Source of the DNA: Neobacillus cucumis
Lineage (GTDB): Bacteria; Bacillota; Bacilli; Bacillales; Cytobacillaceae
NCBI RefSeq assembly: GCF_016908975.1
Contig: NZ_JAFBEX010000038.1
Location: 1 to 36,517 of the forward strand
DNA: 36,517 nt
Direction: 5' to 3'
The notes beneath the pieces were generated by a model. It saw only the letters and a program-made list of their open reading frames with translations, had not been told where the DNA came from and ran no database searches. Shown here piece by piece: positions 31,455 through 36,517 of the stretch. Numbering within the stretch: the first letter of the stretch is position 1; every line of letters starts with the position of its first letter. The position numbers were made by a program, and so were the translations under genes.

Positions 31455-32674
31455 GTGGGTACTGTGAATAAAAAAATCCTAATTATTTCTTCCGATTTTA
31501 CTGGTCACGGGCATAAAAGCATTGCTGAATCATTACAAGAAAAAATTGGTGAAAATGACGAAATCCAAATTCATGTTGTCGATGGATTCTCATTAGGAGG
31601 ATCAACATTATTAAATATTGGTAAATCTTATGGTCCAATTACAAGATATTCTGCCCAATTATGGAATGCCATATGGCATGTTTCTGCAATTAATTCTTAT
31701 GCAATAGACAAAGGAGTAGAAAATCTAATAAAAGATGATTTTTTGGCTTTGTTGGATGAGGTAAATCCAGATGTTATCTTGTCTATTCACCCTAACTTTA
31801 ATGGTTCCGTCATAAATATTATAAGAAAAGAAAGAATTCAAATTCCTTTTGGAACTCTTATTGCGGATTTGGTTAATATTTATCCGTTATGGTGCGATCC
31901 CAGAGCGGACTTTATTTTAAGTCCGACTAAGGAAGCAATGCTAAAATGCTTAAAATATGGCGTTTGTAAAGAAAAAATACATGTAGTGGGATTCCCCGTT
32001 CGAGAGAGGTTCATAGGCCATCTAAGAAAGCCATTTGAAATGAAATCTGAACTTAACTTTTTAATGATGAGTGGTGGCGAAGGCGTAGGGGATATGAATG
32101 CGATTGCGGAAAAACTGCTGAATCACTTTAATTGCACAGTGACTATCATTGCTGGAAGAAATGAAACATTAAAAGAAGAGTTAGAAAGTTCTCTGAAACC
32201 TCGTTTTGACAAGCGTGTGACGTATTAGGGTTTACCAAAAACATTCAGGACCTCATGCTTGCTGCCGATATTGGCATCATGAGAGGGAGCCCAAATACCA
32301 TGTTTGAGGGAGTAGCAACAAATTTACCAATGATTATTACTGGTGCATTGCCAGGACAAGAAAAAGACAATCCATTATTTGCAGAAAAACATCATTTAGG
32401 TGTTTATTGTCCAGACAACGAAAATCTTATAACGATTATCGATGAGCTATTGGCAAATGATGGAGAAAAGTTGAAAATGATTATGGAATCCCAAAGAAAT
32501 GTTTTCAATCCTAATGCTGCACAGGATATTTTGGATTTCGTAACCTCTGCTGAAAAAGCAAAGTTGAATTCAAGGAAGAGAAGAAGAACTCCTTTTGTTC
32601 TTGCTACAAGGAAATCATTTAAAAATTTCAAAAGGAGAAAGCCTTTAAGGAAATTAATTCAGAGAGTCGTTTAA
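31455..32674 (+). pseudogene. GT28-family glycolipid glycosyltransferase, frameshifted
   Basis: The first frame (31455-32228) begins KKILIISSDFTGHGHKS, the donor-side start of MGDG-synthase/UgtP-like enzymes, and reaches the GGEGVG loop and a TAG at 32226. The second frame continues at once with LGFTKNIQDLMLAADIGI and carries the acceptor-family ending (GSPNTMFEGVA, LPGQEKDNPLF). One missing base near 32222 explains it. The restored protein of about 406 residues is normal for diacylglycerol glycosyltransferases. GTG 31455 or GTG 31464 could be the start (GGAGG at 31446, AGGTGGG at 31453). An assembly error must be excluded before calling it dead. Confidence 0.85.
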
Positions 32675-32705
32675 TTGTGCTTTTTTAAATTGATGATTGC
32701 AAAGC

Positions 32706-32730
32706 GGTTGAGTAAATCTCAACCCTTTTT
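32706..32730 (+). terminator. Rho-independent terminator
   Basis: GGTTGAG-TAAAT-CTCAACC followed by CTTTTT, 30 bp after the GT28 gene. Confidence 0.85.
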
Positions 32731-32750
32731 GTTATCCACTAGATAAAAGA

Positions 32751-33061
32751 GTGGAAGAGGTCAAACTTTTCGCTTCCATTCATCGTTCCGAAGGTATCAG
32801 CCTAGTTGACCTTGCTGCCATTCTTGGAACTGTATTTATGCTTTTAGGAGTGATTTATGGATACAAATTAACAATTGGCCGTATATTGTTACTGGAATTA
32901 TCGGTTTTTCTATCGATTACAAGATGACGAAAGATAAAAAAACAACTAGGCCAATAGAAAACCAACCAGAATTGGTTCTAATGATTAAATGTACAAAAGA
33001 AAAAGTGGAACCTATTCAAGATATACTTTGGGACACTTCGCTTTTGGGGTTGGAGAAATAA
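32751..33061 (+). pseudogene. Broken small membrane protein gene
   Basis: From GTG 32751 one frame reads EEVKLFASIHRSEGISLVDL and a helix (AILGTVFMLLGVIYGY), then runs out at about 32926. Another frame continues NWPYIVTGIIGFSIDYKMTK to a stop at 33059-33061. A single frameshift near 32865 would give about 103 residues with two membrane helices. There is no clear ribosome site. Function is unknown. Confidence 0.5.
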
Positions 33062-33182
33062 GGAGTAAATAAGTAACAACGTATTGTTACATGGGTAGCG
33101 AAGCAGGGATTAGTTTTCCCAAAAAGTCTATGCAATTTATAAAAATAAAAAAAACTGCTGTGGCAACCTCAACATCGGGTAT

Positions 33183-34451
33183 TTAATTCAGTTTTTCACC
33201 TTTAGAATACAAACCTGATGGGATAGGAAAGCTGAAACAAAAGGTAGTACCGATACCCATTTCACTATTAACACTAATCTTCCCATTCATAGATCTAACG
33301 ATACTATATGCAACCATCATGCCAAGTCCAGTACCTTTTCCCTCTTTGGTAGAGTAGTACGGTTCTCCAAGCCTTTCGATTTGTTCTTTTGTCATGCCTA
33401 CGCCATAGTCTTTGATTAATATAGTTATATATTTTTCACCAGATTCAGTTGTTATTGTCAATTGGCCACCTTGTGGCATTGCTTCAATTCCATTTTTAAT
33501 AACATTTAAAAAACATTGATGAAACTTTTGACGTTCTCCTAAAAGGAAACCAACTAATTCAAAATTAGTTATTAATTCGACTGAATACTGATTTGCGGTG
33601 GGCTGAAGTATACTCAAAATACGCTTAAGTTCATTCATTACATCAATTTGTTCTAATTTTTCTATTGAGGGTTTTGCGAAAGTTAAATAGTCTTTAATGA
33701 CCCGTTCAGCTGAATCCAATTCGGCGGAAATGATTGATAAATATTCAGCTTGTTTTTGTGATAATGGATCTTCTTTTAATAATTGTACAAATCCTTTAGC
33801 TGCCGTAAGAGGATTCCGAATCTCATGCGAAATGGCCGCTCCCATCTGTTCCACGACTTCTAATTTTCCCGCTTTTAAAAGCTTATCTCTTATAAGAATA
33901 TTATTAAGAACCGTTTCGATACTCATGGAAATCATAGAAATACCTAGCGGAGGAACAACTAAATATGCAAATAAATAGTCTAATAGGTTTACACTACCAT
34001 GGATAATCCCAACACTTGTTAAAGTTACCAAACTAATAATAATCCCTAATATTAAAGAAATATAAATACGTTTTTTAGCAGGTCGGCTCCAAAACCATGG
34101 GTAAATTCTCCAGAGTAAAATGGCTAAAACTAAATAAAGGATAGCATTCGCAAAAAAGCCTATATTCAGTCCATACAATCCTCGTATTAAGATTACAATA
34201 AAGCAAAGCATTGGACCAATGCCTAAATAGAGACCTCCTATTAAAACTGGTAACTCCCTTAAGTCCATAAAAATATTAGGAGTAGGGTGATAAGAGAATT
34301 GGAAACAAACCCAAATAAGAATAATAGACCAAATGACTGCGAATCTTTTAGAGATATGGAATTTTCTTTTAAGTGTTAGCCATAATAAACCAAAAAATAA
34401 TATGGTTATGATTATTGCAAGGTTGAAAAAAAAGTGCTTGGTGATTTCCAC
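33183..34451 (-). CDS. Membrane sensor histidine kinase (5TM-type input domain)
   Basis: These 422 residues start at GTG 34451 with GGAGG 8 bases upstream. Residues 1-185 form about six membrane helices of the 5TMR-LYT type, as in KinB-like sensors. The kinase core has SHEIRNPLT with phospho-acceptor His209, the N-box around Asn320 (NVIKNGIEAM), DYGVGM at 348 and GKGTGLGMM at 371, so it should autophosphorylate. No response regulator lies in the window. Orphan kinases of this architecture in Bacillus often feed the sporulation phosphorelay; that role is an inference. The signal is unknown. Confidence 0.9.
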   Translation of the reverse strand: MEITKHFFFNLAIIITILFFGLLWLTLKRKFHISKRFAVIWSIILIWVCFQFSYHPTPNIFMDLRELPVLIGGLYLGIGPMLCFIVILIRGLYGLNIGFFANAILYLVLAILLWRIYPWFWSRPAKKRIYISLILGIIISLVTLTSVGIIHGSVNLLDYLFAYLVVPPLGISMISMSIETVLNNILIRDKLLKAGKLEVVEQMGAAISHEIRNPLTAAKGFVQLLKEDPLSQKQAEYLSIISAELDSAERVIKDYLTFAKPSIEKLEQIDVMNELKRILSILQPTANQYSVELITNFELVGFLLGERQKFHQCFLNVIKNGIEAMPQGGQLTITTESGEKYITILIKDYGVGMTKEQIERLGEPYYSTKEGKGTGLGMMVAYSIVRSMNGKISVNSEMGIGTTFCFSFPIPSGLYSKGEKLN

Positions 34452-34861
34452 TTTAAATCCTCCGAAAACTTGTTAGTTTTAATTTTATATTAGGTAGCCA
34501 TGTCAATCAATATCGAATAATATGTTAAACGCTTTTAAATTGTAAGTATTGGATACTCAACTTCAATGATTACATATAAAATATGATTCGGGGAGGGGCT
34601 TTCTTTATTTATATAAATGACAACACATCATTTATTACCTTAAATGCCAGCTGAATTCCTTGACATTAGTTATTAAAGCTTAAATAGGGGAAAGGGAAAA
34701 AGAGTTGGCCTGCAAAAAAAGCCATGAGATGGTAAAAGAAAGTGAACATGCCAGTGCAAGTACAGAAGTTGGAGATTCTTTTATTATGGAAAGCACTTAC
34801 ATATGTTTTTACGACTGGTTTAAGCAAATACCACCCCCTAGTTGAATAATTGCTTAATGCA

Positions 34862-34940
34862 CTAAACTGCCAAGATACAAGCACTAGCCCCAAATTTCTT
34901 CAATTAACAAGCCCCCGTTACGTTAAGTGTAACTTTTCCC
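34862..34940 (+). repeat. Dispersed intergenic repeat, degraded copy 5
   Basis: ACTAAACTGCC and AAGCCCCCGTTACGTTAAGTG match the outer blocks of the repeat family (AGCACCCGTTTACTTTAAGTG in copy 3). The central GCCGCAGCG block is lost. Confidence 0.5.
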
Positions 34941-34957
34941 ATAATTAAAAAATTTCA

Positions 34958-34987
34958 TTGACATAAAATACAGTAATGATTTAAACT
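34958..34987 (+). promoter_or_regulatory. Promoter of the iron permease gene
   Basis: TTGACA (34958-34963) is a perfect -35. The -10 is weak: TTAAAC at 17 bp or TAAACT at 18 bp. It lies just upstream of the Fur box. Confidence 0.6.
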
Positions 34988-35001
34988 AAAATAAATTAAT
35001 T

Positions 35002-35020
35002 GAGAAAGATTATCAATATC
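35002..35020 (+). promoter_or_regulatory. Fur box
   Basis: GAGAAAGATTATCAATATC matches 16 of 19 bases of the Fur consensus GATAATGATTATCATTATC. It overlaps the expected transcription start of the permease gene, so iron-replete Fur would repress it. Confidence 0.85.
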
Positions 35021-35043
35021 GTTTACATAAATGGGAGGATAGC

Positions 35044-36012
35044 ATGATTAAAAAACTTTTAAATATTAAAACCATCCTTATTACAATTTCAATTCTAACG
35101 GTTATTGGAGTGATCGTTTGGCAAGGTGTCTATTATCACGGGAATCCAGATCCAACTGTCAAAAACATATCTCCAATATCTGCAATTATAAATACTGCTA
35201 TCCTAGTTTTTAGGGAAGGATTAGAAGCTATATTAGTGTTAGCTGCTATAATTTCTGGATTAGTTCGTAAAAAGGAAGGCACTGTATGGAAACCTATCTC
35301 GATAGGTGCAGGGGTTTCATTCTTAGCTACTTTAGCCACTTGGTTCATTGTTGTCGCTATCATCTCTGCGGTCAACGCATCTGAATTAAATATTCAGGCT
35401 TTTACTGGGATTTTAGCAGTGGTTGTTTTACTTATTATCATGAATTGGTTTTTCCACCAAATTTACTGGACTGGATGGATAAAACTCCATAATCAAAAGA
35501 AACAAAAAATCACTTCTAATAAAGGAGAAGTAGTTCAAGCAACCACTTTTTGGTCCCTTTTCCTCCTAGGTCTTACATCTGTTTATAGAGAAGGATTTGA
35601 AGTGGTTCTATTCCTTCAGAATTTGAGATTAAAAGCAGGATCGGAAATTGTTCTTCAGGGAGCTTTAATTGGTTTAGCATTAACGATGATCGTTGGCGTT
35701 TTAACGTTTATAGCTCAACGTCGTTTACCTCATAAAAAGATGTTGGTGTTTACGGGTGCTCTTTTAGTAGTAGTATTAGCCGTTATGGTTGGCGAAACTA
35801 TCCAAGAGATGCAATTAGCTGGATGGATGAGTACAACCACAATTAATAATCTTTATATACCTAATTGGGCTCAAGTTTGGTTCTGTATATTCCCAACGGC
35901 AGAAACTTTATCTTTTCAAGCACTAGCAGTTATTTATGTATTAGGTTCTTATTTTGCACAACGTTATATTACAAAAAGAAAAGCAATTAGGAAAAAATTA
36001 ATTGTGGCCTAA
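35044..36012 (+). CDS. FTR1-family iron permease
   Basis: This 322-residue protein has about seven membrane helices, with GGGAGG 4 bases before the ATG. The two iron-binding REGLE-type motifs are present (FREGLEA, 57-61, and YREGFEV, 182-186). It lacks the large extracytoplasmic N-terminal domain of many EfeU proteins, having only a single N-terminal helix and a short linker. FTR1 permeases import iron, usually with EfeO and EfeB or an oxidase; none is present in the window. The Fur box upstream supports the iron role. Confidence 0.9.
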   Translation: MIKKLLNIKTILITISILTVIGVIVWQGVYYHGNPDPTVKNISPISAIINTAILVFREGLEAILVLAAIISGLVRKKEGTVWKPISIGAGVSFLATLATWFIVVAIISAVNASELNIQAFTGILAVVVLLIIMNWFFHQIYWTGWIKLHNQKKQKITSNKGEVVQATTFWSLFLLGLTSVYREGFEVVLFLQNLRLKAGSEIVLQGALIGLALTMIVGVLTFIAQRRLPHKKMLVFTGALLVVVLAVMVGETIQEMQLAGWMSTTTINNLYIPNWAQVWFCIFPTAETLSFQALAVIYVLGSYFAQRYITKRKAIRKKLIVA

Positions 36013-36038
36013 AATAAAATTGTTAAAATGAAAAAAAA

Positions 36039-36067
36039 GAGCAATTTTAAAGTTGCTCTTTTTTTAT
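36039..36067 (+). terminator. Rho-independent terminator
   Basis: AGAGCAA and TTGCTCT form the stem and are followed by a T-run. It ends the iron permease gene. Confidence 0.9.
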
Positions 36068-36094
36068 TTCATACGAATCTGTTTCTTTAAGTAT

Positions 36095-36115
36095 TCTGCC
36101 CCGTTAGCATTCCTG
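36095..36115 (+). repeat. Partial dispersed intergenic repeat, copy 6
   Basis: TCTGCCCCGTTAGCATTCC matches the first block of the repeat family (CTGCCTAGTTAGCATAATAAG in copy 4) and then diverges. It may be interrupted by the IS110 element that follows. Confidence 0.4.
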
Positions 36116-36215
36116 TAGATCGTTATTTTTCGACTTTGAAAAAAAGAGAGCCCCTCAGTAAGATAAAAGAGTAAGACACCACTCAAACCCAATCATCTAA
36201 GGAGGAAGCTCTACT

Positions 36216-36517
36216 ATGAAGTTTAAAATGCAAAACAAACAAAATCAACTAATAGAAAAAATTTCCGTTAAGCATCTCGTTGTCGGTGTGGACATTGCTC
36301 AACAATTTCACGTGGCCAGAGCCGCAAATTTCCGTGGAATTGTAGTCGGCGATCCACATACATTCAAAAATAATGAAGAAGGATTTGCTAGCTTCCTAAA
36401 ATGGATTAAAAATCTTCAAAGTTTAAATAATCTAAATGAAGCTATTGTGGGGATGGAGCCGACTGGACACTACTGGATCAATCTTTCAAAATGGCTTTCT
36501 AAACAAAACATCGAAGT
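36216..36517 (+). mobile_element. IS110-family transposase, 5' part
   Basis: AAGGAGGAAG precedes ATG 36216. The first 100 residues show the RuvC-like DEDD start: VVGVDIAQQFHVAR with Asp26, and GMEPTGHYW with Glu81. The family enzyme has about 400 residues, so the gene continues beyond the window. IS110 elements carry a non-coding end that encodes a bridge RNA. The roughly 100 bases between the preceding repeat and the start codon could hold part of it, but the exact left boundary cannot be seen because these elements lack long terminal inverted repeats. Confidence 0.9.

Larger units (their letters stand above)
34452..35001. other. Divergent intergenic region
   Basis: It holds the kinase promoter region, an intergenic repeat remnant (34862-34940) and the iron permease promoter. 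A minus-strand open frame at 34666-34893 has no ribosome site and no recognisable product. Confidence 0.5.

Noticed and set aside
31455..32674. Two separate adjacent glycosyltransferase genes
   Set aside because: The two frames are the N- and C-terminal halves of one GT28 enzyme joined by a single missing base.
1..36517. CRISPR array, tRNA or rRNA genes
   Set aside because: No regularly spaced direct repeats, cloverleaf-like sequences or conserved rRNA segments were found by reading.

Overview
The window looks like chromosome from a low-GC Bacillaceae bacterium (Bacillus, Neobacillus or Peribacillus type). The grounds are AT-rich codon use, strong GGAGG ribosome binding sites with frequent GTG and TTG starts, a Bacillus-type SOS box, YolD, YuiD and BcrC proteins, a Fur box, and U-tailed hairpin terminators. 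No tRNA, rRNA or CRISPR array was seen.

Layout. Positions 1-490 hold a 331-bp element bounded by 28-bp inverted repeats, then a terminator. Positions 578-2341 hold a MerR-type regulator and an Old Yellow Enzyme, each behind a palindrome with the 19-bp promoter spacer typical of MerR control. Positions 2400-5700 hold small orphan genes, a frameshifted IS200-like relic without catalytic residues, and a membrane protein with a long Ala/Lys/Glu repeat. Positions 5740-7492 start with SOS boxes and a YolD operon that lacks the usual Y-family polymerase. Positions 7529-15895 are a dense plus-strand run of small, mostly acidic, often overlapping genes of unknown function. Within it, a three-copy module (11501-12436, 12835-13597, 14231-15367) and its satellite genes are duplicated and partly decayed, and a block of broken genes lies at 7529-8957. 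It looks like an accessory island, possibly a prophage or mobile-element remnant.

Positions 16155-18752 hold a secreted calcium-type nuclease lipoprotein and a zinc-ribbon PD-(D/E)XK nuclease. Positions 19074-21273 hold a possible structured leader, an ArsB/NhaD-type transporter and a DUF2642-like protein. Positions 22481-32674 form a membrane and lipid-carrier neighbourhood: two DUF347 proteins, a DedA protein, a DedA-PAP2 fusion, YuiD, the undecaprenyl diphosphatase BcrC, a PMT/ArnT-type glycosyltransferase and a frameshifted GT28 glycosyltransferase. These fit recycling and use of polyprenyl-phosphate carriers, which is an inference. Positions 33183-36012 hold an orphan sensor kinase and a Fur-controlled FTR1 iron permease. 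The window ends inside an IS110-family transposase.

A dispersed intergenic repeat occurs at least five times, with a sixth partial copy beside the IS110 element. The window also holds many broken genes: frameshifts, nonsense codons, a duplicated gene end and truncated fragments. Some single-base frameshifts could be assembly errors, and read-level checking would settle this.
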